From Agapetus fuscipes (Eukaryota; Arthropoda; Insecta; Trichoptera; Glossosomatidae), in contig OX637359.1 in NCBI GenBank assembly GCA_951799405.1, positions 6,320,201-6,384,200 on the forward strand: DNA of 64,000 nucleotides, written 5' to 3'. This document shows, one piece after another, positions 1-10,756 of this stretch. The translations under genes were made by a program, and so were the position numbers. Within the stretch, counting starts at the first letter, position 1; each line of letters begins with the position of its first letter. The notes under the pieces are model-generated. The model saw only the letters and a list, made by a program, of their open reading frames with translations, ran no database searches and had not been told where the DNA came from.

Positions 1-670
1 TAAAATATTCAATTTTTGTGCGTTTAGTCTCTAGATGAGGGTTATCTCATTTTTCAAGGGATGTTGGCTTTTATGAAAGCTTCAAGTTGTGCTCTTGGCT
101 AATCCAGCAACAGCTTCACTCTTTGAAGTATTTTCCTTCATTGATGTCACGATTCAAGTCTGCTTGGATGATCCAGGACAGTTCTGCTTATCATTGTTTT
201 TTTTTAATAAAATAGATTTGTGAATAGGAATGAAATTCACCAACCTACTCTGCCTGGCCAGATACAGTTATTAATATCATTAATTAATAATTCATTATTG
301 TTTATTTTAATGAATTATTCATTTTTAATTACCCAATTACATCTGTTGAACCAGGGTCAAATTTATGGTCAAATGACCCAGGTGGGGATCGAACCCCGCG
401 TCTAGCGTTCTAGCGTGTTTAAACGTTGAAAGAGACCAATTTTCCTGTGCTTTGCACCTTGCACAGGGTTTTCGCAGGATTTTTTTCTTTCCCACAAAAC
501 CGTTGCGTTGCAAAAGCGATACATGACAACTTAATTCGCACAATTTCTACCAAAAGTACGAAAATTCGCGATATTTACGTAAAACCTGAAATTTCGCGTT
601 ATTCGCGTAAAAACATCAAAATTCGCGAATAAATTCGTTTTATCGCAATCGCGAAATTTTCCAGTCCCTA
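1..670. mobile_element. hAT-type non-autonomous element, 3' part, with a SINE-C inside
   Basis: This stretch is nearly the same as the right two thirds of the complete element at 13218-14242, including the block rich in TTCGCG words and the terminus ending CCAGTCCCTA at 670. The left end lies outside the window. It carries the same SINE-C at the same internal site as the 13 kb copy, so the SINE was there before the element spread. It abuts a SINE-A copy at GTAATTAC, which may be the 8-bp target site. Confidence 0.75.
195..434 (-). repeat. SINE-C (tRNA-derived), 5' end deleted
   Basis: Read on the minus strand it has a tRNA B box (GGTTCGATCCC) near 391 and an oligo-A end, seen as oligo-T near 199. 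About 37 bp that hold the A box in the 13 kb copy are missing after position 434. Confidence 0.75.
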
Positions 671-826
671 GTAATTACAAATAAAAATTTCAGCCTCTCA
701 TAACCATAAGCCATGCAACTTTTGCCGACCTATTCAGAAACAGGGGGAACATTAGCTAAGTGAACCCATTTATGCGATATGGGTGGTAAGCCTCATACTA
801 ACCCTTAGGTCAAGGAGTTTGGGTTT
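671..826 (-). repeat. SINE-A, partial
   Basis: Head and core of SINE-A: the words CAAGGAGTTT, AGGCTTACC and TTCTGAATAGG in minus orientation correspond to the family's first half. The tail half is displaced by the hAT element that ends at 670. Confidence 0.7.
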
Positions 827-857
827 GAAAAATCCTTAAACAACGGTTATCTTAATT

Positions 858-955
858 TATAATCTTAAGTTGCAAAAAGAGTTTTGATGATTCAAATACA
901 ATGCACACCCACAAGCTGGCAAATGTTCTTTCACGCTAACATATAATTGTGGCAC
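858..955 (-). repeat. SINE-A, diverged 3' part
   Basis: Starts with the inverted tail signature AATCTTAAGTTGCAA and continues with the ATGCACACCCACAAG region. The rest of the element is not recognisable. Confidence 0.5.
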
Positions 956-974
956 TTGATGTTTTTAATTTTAG

Positions 975-1205
975 AATATAAATCTAAGTTGCATACATAC
1001 ATTTTATAATTCATATTGAATGCATGCCCCCAAGCAGACATGAGTGAGTTTGCGCTTACAAACGCTGCATGTGTAATTACAAATAAAAATTTCAGCCTCT
1101 CTTGACCATAAGCCCTGCAATTTTGCCGACCTTTTCAGGAACAGAGAAACATTCGTTCAGTGAACATTTTTTAGGTATGGGAGGTCAGCCTCATACCTCA
1201 TGCTT
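975..1205 (-). repeat. SINE-A
   Basis: Nearly full length and diverged: tail word AATCTAAGTTGCA at the left, core CAGCCTCTCTTGACC, head GTCAGCCTCATACC at the right. Confidence 0.75.
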
Positions 1206-1350
1206 CATACAAGATACTCAGAACATGAAAGAACTAAATAACCCTTTTACCGCAATTTTTTTTTCAAATTACTTCTTAAAGCATTTAATTACTATGAAGG
1301 AGGTGTGAGGAAAAATTATTGCGAAGCCAGACTTACACTGCCCGAAGGGC

Positions 1351-1388
1351 CTAGCAGACAACCGTGCGCAGCACGGTCAGTCTGCTAG
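1351..1388. other. Strong hairpin
   Basis: CTAGCAGAC-ACCGTGC faces GCACGGT-GTCTGCTAG across a 3-base loop, with a small bulge at the middle of the stem. No A or B box or terminator was seen with it. Confidence 0.6.
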
Positions 1389-1402
1389 TATATTATATAT
1401 AT

Positions 1403-1695
1403 GGGGCTGTCCATATATAACGTCATTCGCATTAAGGGGGGGGGGGGGAGTCTGGTCTGCAGATGATGGCAAATGATGTACGAGTACCAAAAGTGACGTT
1501 GTTCTTGTAAATACCAATTTCTACAAAATATACAAAATATTATGTAAGTTATATAATATTATTAATTATTAAGCTCATCCATTATTACAGCAAGAGGGGG
1601 GGGGGGTCATTAGATAATGACTATAGGATGATTGTAAGGGGGGGGGGGGGGTCGAAAATCGGCCAAAATCGATGACGTAATTTATGGACGGCCCC
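1403..1695. mobile_element. MITE with GGGGCTGTCCAT termini
   Basis: The left end GGGGCTGTCCATATATAACG is inverted at the right end as TATGGACGGCCCC. The interior holds three poly-G runs (near 1436, 1597 and 1638) and is AT-rich elsewhere, with no coding capacity. Both flanks are TATATA-rich, so the target duplication cannot be read. Confidence 0.75.
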
Positions 1696-2862
1696 TTTAT
1701 ATATTATATATATTATACTTGGTCTTAGCTAAATAGTTACAGTAATGAAAAAAATCAAGCATCTTAATTATAAAGCTTGAACAAAATATATAACTGAAGA
1801 ATTGCCATCACAAAAAAATATTTAAAAAAACTCGTTTTTTTTACATTTTTGGCTTTTTTCGTGTGTGCTGTATTTTGGAATTTTGTTTTTGCTTTTAATT
1901 ACAGAACTATACATTGTTTAGGTTCCGTACTTAACATTTTTTTTATAATGTCAATAGTTTTTGAGTAAATACGGAAAATAAAGAAAAAGTAATAATAACA
2001 ACAGTAAACACAAACACTATTTTAAAGGAAATTTTATACAATACAATAATGTATATTTTTTAAAACTTTAAAATAAAATACCTGCGAGTTAAAAAGACAA
2101 ACTTGACGTAAAACGTAATCCAAAGTGTTTTTTTAACATTTGACTTTCAAGGGATTGAAAAAATGAACTTACTTTCAGAGGACCCTGTAGCTGTTTTTTT
2201 AGCACTCTTTCGATGAACAACACGTCCTGTCAGCAACAAAACTTAAGGTAACTAATGTTTCTTCGCAGTTATTGTCGCGACTGACAAATCTTTAAGAGCT
2301 CCTCGCAATAAGCTTAAAGCTGCGAAAATAGCCTTGTGGTTGTTAGTAGCTCCGCGAGATAACCTTTAGCTCTTTTTTTGGCAAAAAAGGTATATTTTAA
2401 AGCTTACTGGTAATTTCTTTACGGCAGCCATATTTTTTTAATGAAAAAAAACTAACTATCTTAATCAACAGAAATATTTTTATTTAATTATGCAAAATTA
2501 AATATGGTATCCTATGCGATTTAAAATACATGCCTTTTTGTATGAATATAAGTTTAATTTATAATGCAACTTACCACCAAACACTTAATTGAAAAAAATT
2601 ATTAAAATTAAAATATTAAATTTTTTAAGTTACGAAAGGCCCGTCTCGTATACAGAACTATTATCCTAAAGTATCACGATAAAGTGCCATTCGCAGTATG
2701 TTTTACATTTCCCCTGCTTTCTTAAAGCCATTTATTATTTTGTTTGAAAACAACTCATACTTATCTATCCATTTTGAAACTTGGTAAGTCGGAATATGGC
2801 GCGCACGCGCCATTATAATATGTATTTCAATTCACGGCTGTGTAAAAAATCTTCCACAGAAA
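1696..2862. other. AT-rich stretch without recognisable features
   Basis: I see no supported gene, RNA or repeat family here; it is low-complexity A/T-rich sequence with only short chance reading frames. Confidence 0.5.
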
Positions 2863-2942
2863 CATCTCGTTCTCGCTCACCCGAGCGAGAGCGAGATGTT
2901 TCTCGGGTCCTCTCGCTCTCGCTCACCCGAGCGAGAGCGAGA
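2863..2942. repeat. Two adjacent GAGCGA hairpins
   Basis: Arm pairs 2863-2878/2883-2898 (16 bp, one G-T wobble) and 2911-2924/2929-2942 (14 bp, perfect) lie 12 bp apart. Both stems are made of alternating TCTCGC and GCGAGA words. Confidence 0.85.
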
Positions 2943-3259
2943 GAATCCGAGTTGTAAGTTGTATACGAGTTACATCCAAGACTTATTTAGAACGTAAACG
3001 CTGTCTTGCTAGGTTATATTGAGGTAAAATTAAGGTTGCCGAAGTTATATTTGGGTTCTGCCGTAGCTCGTAGAGCGGTTCTGTATTTGAGCTATAGGTT
3101 TTGGTGTAGCTCTTCGCAAGGTTCTAAAACTGGGGCCCTTTTAGCACTCACGAGGTTAGTATAAGGTAAATATAACGTTATTGAGACTTCTAAGACTTAC
3201 GTGCCGATTTCCATACAAAGGTTGTGGGACCATTTTGTAACCTTTTTAAAACCTAAATG
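2943..3259. other. Unassigned intergenic sequence
   Basis: No gene or recognised repeat seen. Confidence 0.4.
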
Positions 3260-3487
3260 GTTACTTGGGAAGGTTGGTAAACGGCTGACCACCCATTTTG
3301 TAGAAAATGGTTCACTTTGCCAATGTCAATTGCCAATGTTTATGTTATAGGGAAAGTCGGCAAGAGTTGCAGGGTGTATATTCATTTGAGATTTGGAATT
3401 TTATATTGTAGGTAAGCCCACATGCGGCATTTTTAAGCGCGAACTTATACGTGTCTGACATATCTTTGCAACTTAGATTAGATTGAG
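3260..3487 (+). repeat. SINE-A
   Basis: Head GGCTGACCACCCA, core AGGGAAAGTCGGCAAGAG and tail AACTTAGATTAGATTGA are all present in order, with a short internal insertion near 3328-3348. Confidence 0.85.
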
Positions 3488-3927
3488 GATTACTTCTTAC
3501 AGTAAGTGAACTTAATCTAAGGCAGTGCTCATAAAAAACTTCTAAACTATAGTTTTAGTGTTTTCTCTCTTAGAAAATAGGTATAAATGTGCATTTTTCT
3601 GAGAAACGTATGTTGGCTTAATATGACACTTATTCAGTTTTACCTTTAAGGTATGGATATATCAGTACCTATGCGATAAGTAGATACTTAGTATTCCTTT
3701 CGTTTTATTTTAATAAAAAGTCAATTGCTTAGTAAGTGTGCGTTTAATTATTTAGTTATTGTAAAAAACAGACCACCTTGAAGCGTGTACACTACGTAAT
3801 ATATACACATATATACATATGGACTGCATTCCAAATTATATTTATAAACATTTTATGAACTTTAGTCAATATAACCTTCTATGGATCAGCGAGACTTAAC
3901 AACAATAATGGTGCGCTGTTTCAATAA
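3488..3927. other. Unassigned intergenic sequence
   Basis: AT-rich; no supported gene or repeat. Confidence 0.4.
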
Positions 3928-4040
3928 TAGCTGATGTTACCCTTACCTGTGAAAATAAATAGGTTCCACTCGCCGCATGCGAAACCCTTCGGGGATGACG
4001 CGGCAAGAGGTTTCACTATATATGTAGCTTAGCTGCGTTT
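3928..4040 (+). repeat. SINE-D, 3' part
   Basis: Matches the tail half of the full copies at 42410 and 43198 (minus strand): TTACCTGTGAAAATAAATAG, then GGGGATGACGCGGCAAGA, then the ACTATATATGTAGCTTAG end followed by poly-T. The tRNA-like head is missing. Confidence 0.75.
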
Positions 4041-4287
4041 TTTTTTTTTTTTCATATGGAGCTATTATGTACTTGGAAGCATGTAAATCAGCTCAACGGA
4101 TGCATGTTGCTCTCTCACAAAGTCAAAGAACGACATCACCGTGGTCTAGTGCAGTATTCCGCAAACTTTTTGTGTTCAAGGTACACCTATCAAATCAAAA
4201 AATTTTAGAGGTACACCAAAGAAAAAAACAATGACTATTTAATATTGATTTATTACTAAAATCAATATACCTAATATGAAAAGATGT

Positions 4288-4726
4288 TTAGTGAGAAATG
4301 TGAGCCTGTTTAACTGAGCACAGGCGATTAAAATTTGGAGCAATCGTTGATAAGGCTGCTCTCATCTCTTCATTGATCGTCCTCAGGCGCTCTCTTTTTT
4401 TTCGATTTAATAGTAGTGAGAGTTTAAAATCCCAATTCGCATAAGTAGGTTGTGGCAAATGGTAATAGAATTGCAACAGCACGCTTTGAAAGCAGTGGAT
4501 ACTCATTTTTTATATGCAACCAAAAATGTGCTACCTCTACTTCGGAAAATTTTAGTTTTAATGTCCGATCAGTTTTTAACTCCATGAATTCTTCCTGCTC
4601 GTTTATCGGTAAGTGTCCAAGGTAAATGTTATCCGAGAATGGATTCCGTACCCAGTCCATAGGTTGCAGGTCACACTTAGGAAAATAACAGTTCATTTTT
4701 CTGCTAACAAAACCTTGGCTTATTTT
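4288..4726 (-). pseudogene. hAT transposase C-terminal remnant, frameshifted
   Basis: In the minus strand two frames join near 4430-4440. The upstream frame holds FWLHIKNEYPLLSKRA and LLPFATTYLCELGF; the downstream frame continues with NRKKRERLRTINEEMRAALS and ends CSVKQAHISH. This order is the C-terminal dimerisation region of hAT transposases of the ZBED5/SCAND3 type. The N-terminal zinc finger and catalytic DDE part are gone and the frame is broken, so no active transposase can be made. Confidence 0.85.
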
Positions 4727-4854
4727 CCGCGGCACACCAACTGATGACCACGGTACACCAGTGTGCCGCGGCACACCAACTGATGACCACGGTACACCAG
4801 TGTGCCGCGGCACACCAACTGATGACCACGGTACACCAGTGTGCCGCGGCACAC
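4727..4854. repeat. 39-bp tandem repeat, 3.3 copies
   Basis: Units at 4727-4765, 4766-4804 and 4805-4843, plus 11 bp of a fourth, each starting CCGCGGCACACC. The units look identical. The array lies just inside the right end of the hAT element and each unit contains the palindrome GTGCCGCGGCAC across its junction. Confidence 0.92.
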
Positions 4855-5146
4855 GCTTTGCGGAACACTGGAATCTAGTGGTACCGCTTCAGACTCGTAA
4901 ATGGAAGGTTGGTTCGAATCCCAGCGGAACACAAAAATATACCATTTATCTTTTAAAATATGCTCTTCGCTGAGTTAAAAAAATCATATACCTTTACCAC
5001 CGACCGGTCACCAAGAGTCCATCCAGCCTTACAGCAACTAAGTCTTGCTTGAAAATTGGCGCTTTCTTAAACGGCGACTAAGCTTGCAGAAGGCTCTTGA
5101 GGTGTGATTCACACAAAAACAGCGCTAGCCAAAGAAATCATCCTAA

Positions 5147-5390
5147 TGTCATTGATATGAGGCTGACCCGCATACTGTAAAATTTGGTGAAATTTGTCAA
5201 TGCCACCCCGTTCAGAGAAAGGTGGCACAAGTTTAAAAGTTAATGTTCATGCGAAGTTTGATTTATTTTGTATGTACAATTGCACATGCAGCATGTGTTA
5301 GCCCAAACTTGCAGGCCGTGTCAGCGTGTTGGAGTGAATTTAATATGAATTTTAAGCGTTAACATTTCTTTTCAACTTAGATTCTAGATG
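5147..5390 (+). repeat. SINE-A
   Basis: Follows the SINE-B copy directly: ATGAGGCTGACCCG head, CAATGCCACCCCGTTCAGAG core, AACTTAGATTCTAGATG tail. Confidence 0.8.
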
Positions 5391-6517
5391 GATAAATTAT
5401 GGAAAGAAAATAAATTATTACGTAGGAAATACAAAATAAAGAACATTCGGTGACATAAGTCAGAAATTAGCATACTAAGTATCGTGCGAGTTTTGTTTGT
5501 TAAATTTCAATATCAAGGGAGCATTAAAATAGTACATAATGGTTTTGATGACGTCATCTTGACGTAAACTTTGAGGAAAAAACGCATTTAATTAAAAAAA
5601 AAAACAGAGCTAAACGAGCAAGGCCTCGGTTACTTTTTCAAAATAAAATTAAGAGGGCAATAAGGAATTGAAAAATAAACAGAAAAAGTGTAAGTAATAA
5701 AATGTTTTTTTGGTTTCTATTTTTTTTTTTTAAAAAAACATCATTTTATATCTATACTCGATGAATAGAAAATAAATTGCACAGAATCTGCACTCGACTT
5801 TCTTGCAAAAATTAACCCACTGTATGACGTATGTAAAGCTATAATCATCTACCAGTTTATGCAGTTTCAATGAAAATATAATACTCGTATATCGATAATA
5901 AATCAATTTTATTCCACCGCGGTGTGTACCTGCATACTCGTACAATATGGAAATAGCCATATAAATTCTTAAGAGGCTATCGTCCTAAAACGCCGATGAG
6001 TTTTGAGCGCTATATATAAGTAATGTTATTATAGTATACTCTCCATGCTAAACAGCGCAATGAAAGTATACATTAAAGATTAAAGGTTCGAACACACAGT
6101 GTCGTGGCGCACAGGACAAGAAGAGATTATTTTTGCATTGTGTGTGACTACATTGTGTACTTAAAACTTTTCCCTTTGTCTGACAAGTGAGGGCCGTGAG
6201 ACAGAGATACGTTTGTCCCTTTTTACTTTGACGTGATACAATAACTAAAAGCTAAAATAACTAAAAACATAAAAATGGTTTGTCGTCATTTCTTTTGACT
6301 AATAATGTTACATTGCTTCAAATTATAATATATGTGTACAGATCTGGGATGGCGATATCTCTCTTTCACAAATTTCTATTGCACAGGGATGCTCCTTGAT
6401 CACAGAAAAAAAATTTACAACAAGAATTTCATATTTTCTACATTATTAGAAATCTTACCAATTATTTAATGTTGCCCTAAATGAATACAGCATGAGTTCT
6501 CAATATTTTTCGGATGG
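5391..6517. other. Unassigned intergenic sequence
   Basis: No supported gene or known repeat; several poly-A and poly-T runs and short chance reading frames only. Confidence 0.4.
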
Positions 6518-6835
6518 CGACTTGTATCCAGTCGTTATTCCGCTAGGGGTGGCCAGTACCTCTGTAGATATATTTCCACTTTATTCATTTGTTCATATTA
6601 TAACTGGTTGACTAAAACTTGCAGGGTTAATGTTGATTTGAGGTTTGGTTTTGATTTGTAAGTACGCATCCAGCATTTATAGGCGCGAGCTTACTCGTAT
6701 TTGTTTGTAGGCATGCATTTTATATGAGTTTTGATTGTTAGTGCAGCTTTGCGGCTTAGATTATAGATTATTACAGACTGTAACTGTAACTCTGTTACCA
6801 TTCCGCTAGGGGGGGTCAGAGCCTCTGCAAAGTTG
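6518..6835 (-). repeat. LINE 3' tips around a SINE-A 3' part
   Basis: Two short minus-strand pieces (about 6525-6570 and 6783-6835) carry CCGCTAGG-GG-GTC/GGC-AG-ACCTCT words seen at the 3' end of the LINE at 8520-9200. Between them, 6608-6775 is the plus-strand tail half of SINE-A ending GGCTTAGATTATAGATTA. Confidence 0.55.
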
Positions 6836-6895
6836 CCTCATTTTCAATATCGACAGACTTTGGTCGTTTTGAATATCGCTTTTTTAATAATAATA

Positions 6896-7196
6896 ATAAA
6901 ATTCGGATGATTTATTTGGTGAGCGCTATTTTTGTGTGTATCACACCTCAAGAGCCCTCTGCAAGCTTGGTCGTCGCTGTAGAAAGCGCCAATTCTCAAG
7001 CAAGACCCAGTTGTTGTAAAGTTGGATGGACCTTTCAGTGACCGGTCTTTGGAAAAGGTTTATGAATTTTTCAACTCAGCGAAGAGCACATTTGAAAAAT
7101 AAATGGTATATTTTTTTGTGCTCCACCGGGATCCGAATCCACAACCTTCCATTTACGAGTCCAAAGTGTTGCTACTACGGACTACGGACCGGTCCA
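6896..7196 (-). repeat. SINE-B, full length
   Basis: Read on the minus strand: start near GGACCGGTCCGTAG, A-box region TAGTCCGTAGTAG (altered), B box GGATTCGGATCC (altered), then the family body ending in ACAAAAATAGCGCTCACC and AAATAAATCATCC. It directly abuts the 5S-like sequence. Confidence 0.85.
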
Positions 7197-7200
7197 AGAT

Positions 7201-7321
7201 GCCAACGACACGCGATGTACCTGAGCGGTGACCCATCCAAGTAGGTACTATCCGCGCCCAATGTTGCTTAACTTCGGTGATTTATGGGAACCGGTGCTTT
7301 CAACATGGTAACGTCATTGAC
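7201..7321 (-). pseudogene. 5S rRNA-like sequence
   Basis: The minus strand reads as a full-length 5S rRNA of about 121 nt: A-box region CCGAAGTTAAGCAACATTGG, GGGCGCGG and TAGTAC words, C-box region GATGGGTCACCGC, and an end near GTCGTTGGC. There are point changes and a 4-base insertion near TAGTACCTACTTGG, and the 5' end is altered. No T-run terminator follows directly; instead SINE-B begins 5 bases downstream. It is probably a pseudogene or the 5S-derived head of a composite retroposon. Confidence 0.8.
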
Positions 7322-7344
7322 TTGATCTTTGATAATTCATCGTC

Positions 7345-7602
7345 TAAGTTACAAATATATAGGTATATTACCATTTATGACTTATTAATTTTTAATGCAC
7401 GCCTTTAAAATGCAGGCACATCTAAATTCACGCTTACACATGTTGAATGTATACCTACATACAAAAATTTTCGACTTTCTCTGAAACCACAGAACACAGA
7501 ATATAAATCTGAAACATTGCCAAAGTAAAAACATTTTTTACAGCGTGGGTGGTCAGCCACATCCCAACCTACTAGTTAAGGAACACAAACATATAACTAA
7601 CT
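7345..7602 (-). repeat. SINE-A, diverged
   Basis: Tail CTAAGTTACAAATATATAGG at left; CACGCTTACACATGTTGAATG in the middle; GTGGGTGGTCAGCC and AGTTAAGGAACACAA head at right. Confidence 0.75.
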
Positions 7603-7604
7603 CA

Positions 7605-7655
7605 ACTTAACTAAGCTACACATATAGTGTAACTTTTTGCCGCGTTATTTTTCTA
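7605..7655 (-). repeat. SINE-D 3' tip
   Basis: CTAAGCTACACATATAGTG followed by TTTTTGCCGCGTTA is the inverted end of the SINE-D family. Confidence 0.6.
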
Positions 7656-8371
7656 GCCAGACAAAATTGGTTGGTGAAGACCATTTTTATTCACAAATCC
7701 ATTTAAAAAAAAAAACTGCCCTAACTTCAAAACTACCGATATATATATTTAAAATAAAGAACACAATAACTAATTTATGCAAAAGATTGCGGCAACCCTG
7801 ACCACACATGACAGCTGCGCTCCACGAAATTCTTCGAAAAAAGAGACGTGCGCACACCTCCGCGTCTCTCAATCGAATGAGATTAATACGTAGTATTATA
7901 GTATACTAATTATCTATGGAATGAGAAATTATGTGCTCTGCAGTTGCTTTTGAAGGAATTTCGGTTTACCGTACAAAAGTTTGTATGGAAATTTTGAAGG
8001 TGTTATTTTAATTTTATTTTGTAAAATTCACATGCATTATCACGAAAAAAAAATGCGGTCAATTTTGAGTTTGATTAATAAACTTACTATTCATATATAT
8101 TTTTTGTATACTTTCATTCAACAAATTCAAGTTATTCATTGAACCCAGATAGCATTATTTCGTAATATTTCATAAGTTTGTGTTCATTTTAACAGAATTC
8201 AAATAACTTTTACCATTTTTGGAAACGGTCAATCTGTAAATTATACATTTCTTTATTTTATTATGACAGTAACAGATTTAAAAAAAAAAAGTAAACATAA
8301 TGGACATTTAAAACGCAGAACACCGTTTTGGACGTATTCGCTCTATGAAGTCTTAAGTGAATAAAAAATCT
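7656..8371. other. Unassigned intergenic sequence
   Basis: AT-rich with no supported feature. Confidence 0.4.
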
Positions 8372-8519
8372 TTGGATGATTTATTTGGTCAGCGCCGTTT
8401 TGTATAAATCACACCTCAAGAGCCCTCTGCGAGGTTGGTCTTCTCTGGAAAAAGCGCCAATTACACAAGAAAGATCCTTGACTTATAGGTTTGTATGAAG
8501 CTGACCTCTGTACTGTACT
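8372..8519 (-). repeat. SINE-B 3' part, then a SINE-A head fragment
   Basis: GATTTATTTGGTCAGCGCCG to GCGCCAATTAC matches the SINE-B end in minus orientation; from 8480 CTTGACTTATAGG and GAAGCTGACCTC are the plus-strand start of SINE-A, truncated by the LINE. Confidence 0.65.
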
Positions 8520-9200
8520 GTACAGTATCCTTCCGCCGTTCCACTAGGGGTGGCCGGTACCTCCGCAGATGCGCCTCCACTTTCTTCTGTCATCACCTTT
8601 TTCATTAATACTCTTCTCTTATTCTCACTCTGCAGATTCCATTCTTTCGCAATCTCACCTATTTGGTCTAACGATTCTTTCCTCAGCTTTCCCCTTTCGC
8701 GCTTTCCTCTGACATTTCCTTTGTACACTTTCTTCGTTAGTTGCTCATCATCCATTCTTTCAAGCTGTCCGAACCATCTCATTGTACTTTTTTGTACTTT
8801 CATTCTCATATTCTTTTTTATACCACACTCGTTCATCACCCAATCATTATGTACTCTATCACCCAGTGTCTTTCCAGCCATTGCTCTCAGGTAAGCCATT
8901 TCAACCGTACATACTTTACTCAGCTCACATTCATTAATTAAGCCTCACTTCCACCAACCAATATGCCATTGTGGACCGCCGATCTCATATTCTTCGTAAG
9001 TTTCCTATTTCTTGCAATTCTTCCAATCGTTCCCATTACACTTCTTCCTCTACTAGCGAGCTTTTCCAATTCTTTCGTCAATTTCGCATTCGACTCAAAC
9101 TTGCTTCCCAGATAATCAAATTCTTTCACGACCTCCACTCTTGTTTCATTCAGTCTTATCTCAATTTCCTCGCATTTCTCAGTCCTCCCAAAGTGTAAAA
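8520..9200 (-). pseudogene. LINE reverse transcriptase C-terminal remnant
   Basis: Minus-strand frames encode, in order, EFDYLGSKFESNAKL with SAVHNGILVGGSEA, then after a frameshift near 8900-8940 AYLRAMAGKTLGDRVHNDWV, STMRWFGQLERMDDEQLTKK and VYKGNVRGKRERGKLRKESL. This order is typical of the region downstream of the reverse-transcriptase domain in arthropod non-LTR retrotransposons. The polymerase domain is absent and the clade cannot be fixed. The 3' end, with words read as CTACCGGCCACCCC on this strand, recurs at several other loci in the window. Confidence 0.85.
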
Positions 9201-9204
9201 AAAA

Positions 9205-9415
9205 TATTCACTTTGTCAATGTCACCCCTGTTTCAAGGAAGGTCGGCAAGAGTTTCAGGTTTTATGTTCATTTGAGATTTGGTTTTAATTTGTAAGTACA
9301 CATTCAGCATTCGTAAGCGCGAATTTACACGTACCTGTTTGTGGGCATGCATTTGATATGAGTTTTAAATGTTTATATTTCATTGCAACTTAGATTCTAG
9401 ATTCTAATAGATGGT
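9205..9415 (+). repeat. SINE-A
   Basis: CACTTTGTCAATGTCACCCC core to CTTAGATTCTAGATTCTAAT tail; the first 50 bp or so are missing. Confidence 0.85.
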
Positions 9416-10756
9416 CATTGAACCCTTCTGTATGCAAACTAGGACTTTGTAATGTGGGTAAACTTTTTAGTTATATTTTGAAAAAGTAACGACTGATTAT
9501 TATTGGTATTAATAAAATTTTAAGAATCACAGCCTTTTTTCTAATTTTAACCCTTTGACTACCAAGAAAATTACGAAAACATTTTGTATGGAATTTTTTT
9601 CAGTTTGTATCGTGGCTATACTTTTGATTCACTTTTTGGAAAAAATAATGATGGCAATATATAGGGTATCATTATTGTTTTACATTTGTGCTACATTATT
9701 TTTTTATTAACCCTCAAACTGCCGAGAATTTTTCCATTATTTATTTTTTTATATAGCAACTCCCTAAACCGAGATTGTGATGAAGAAATGATTATAATTA
9801 TTAGAAAGAAACTATTTTATAAATGGATTCACGAAAAATTAAAAAAAAAACGTCGCAGCCGTTTTTGAGAAAATCGCATTTAAAGTTTTCAGCTCTTCGG
9901 AAGCCATCTTGAATTTTCAAAAAAGTAAAAAATCTTTGACTATGAATTAAAGTGATAAACTTGTTCTTTCTATCAAATCTAAAACAAATTTGAATATCTT
10001 GCATTATAATAGGTTTTTGTAATATTTTCGATTTAAAATTTCAGGTCGTGTAAACGGTGCTTTATATTTATTTTTTCAAAAAAAAATTTTTATTACAACA
10101 TTATATTTTTGTTGACTTCTTAACTTTCGTGAAAATCACAATCGTTTGTTTTTTTCATATCGCAGCCCATAGACCCAGATTAGTAAGAGTATTGTTATAA
10201 CTAATTTATTAAGTTAAAAACTAATAAATGGCAATTTTGAAAATTTAAGAAAAATTCTTGGAGCCGTTTTTGAGAAAAGTGCAATTTTATGTTTTTTTTT
10301 GTATGGCAGCCATCTTGAATTTTCAAGTTGGTGTAATGCCATTTTATTCATACTCAATATATGTCCAAAAAAGTTGATGTAGCCAAAATTTGGTATCTCT
10401 AGGTCTTATACTTTGGAAAGTGACACACATACACACACACACACACACACATACAGACGGGCGTTTTTGAAAGATAGTGTTTTTTGGCATGTCCTGTACC
10501 AGGACAACTCATTTCTGTGAAAACCTCGAAAAAAAAATTTCAAACCAAATCAAAACTTTCTTTATAGCCTTCAGCTATAGCAAGAAAGTAAAAAACCTCA
10601 ACTTAGACGAAACTGGTCGTGTACAAAAATAAACTCATGTAAACAAAGCAATTTTTATTTTAATCTACCCAGAGACAAATTGATTGGCGTGTTTGAAAAC
10701 AAAAACAAAAGCGTCGGTTCGAATCCCGTCAGACGTTTTGACCGCTTTGATCTATA
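9416..10756. other. Unassigned AT-rich sequence with an AC microsatellite
   Basis: The only clear feature is the (AC)n run at about 10423-10460. A B-box-like GGTTCGAATCCCG word lies near 10716 without a matching A box. Confidence 0.5.
10423..10460. repeat. (AC)n microsatellite
   Basis: About 38 bp of CA dinucleotides interrupted by CATA. Confidence 0.95.

Larger units (their letters stand above)
4152..4870 (-). mobile_element. hAT element (ZBED-like transposase family), internally deleted
   Basis: Ends CAGTATTCCGCAAA (left) and TTTGCGGAACACTG (right) are inverted copies with one mismatch. It sits inside a SINE-B copy and TCTAGTG flanks both sides, the right copy after three extra bases. It retains the C-terminal part of a transposase and a 39-bp tandem array next to the right terminus. 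Confidence 0.85.
4133..5146 (+). repeat. SINE-B split by a hAT element
   Basis: The first 18 bp (CCGTGGTCTAGTG at their end) lie left of the hAT element; the rest resumes at TCTAGTGG (4874), with B box GGTTCGAATCC near 4912 and the family body ending near the words AGCGCTAGCC and AAATCATCC. The 7-bp word TCTAGTG is duplicated at the junctions, as expected of a target-site duplication. Confidence 0.85.

Noticed and set aside
1430..1660. G-quadruplex regulatory element
   Set aside because: The poly-G runs belong to a MITE interior and are simple homopolymers; no gene promoter is near.
4727..4854. CRISPR-like array
   Set aside because: Units are contiguous 39-bp tandem copies without spacers, in a eukaryotic hAT element.
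8550..8894. 114-codon plus-strand frame rich in Phe and Ser
   Set aside because: It is the antisense shadow of the LINE remnant on the minus strand.
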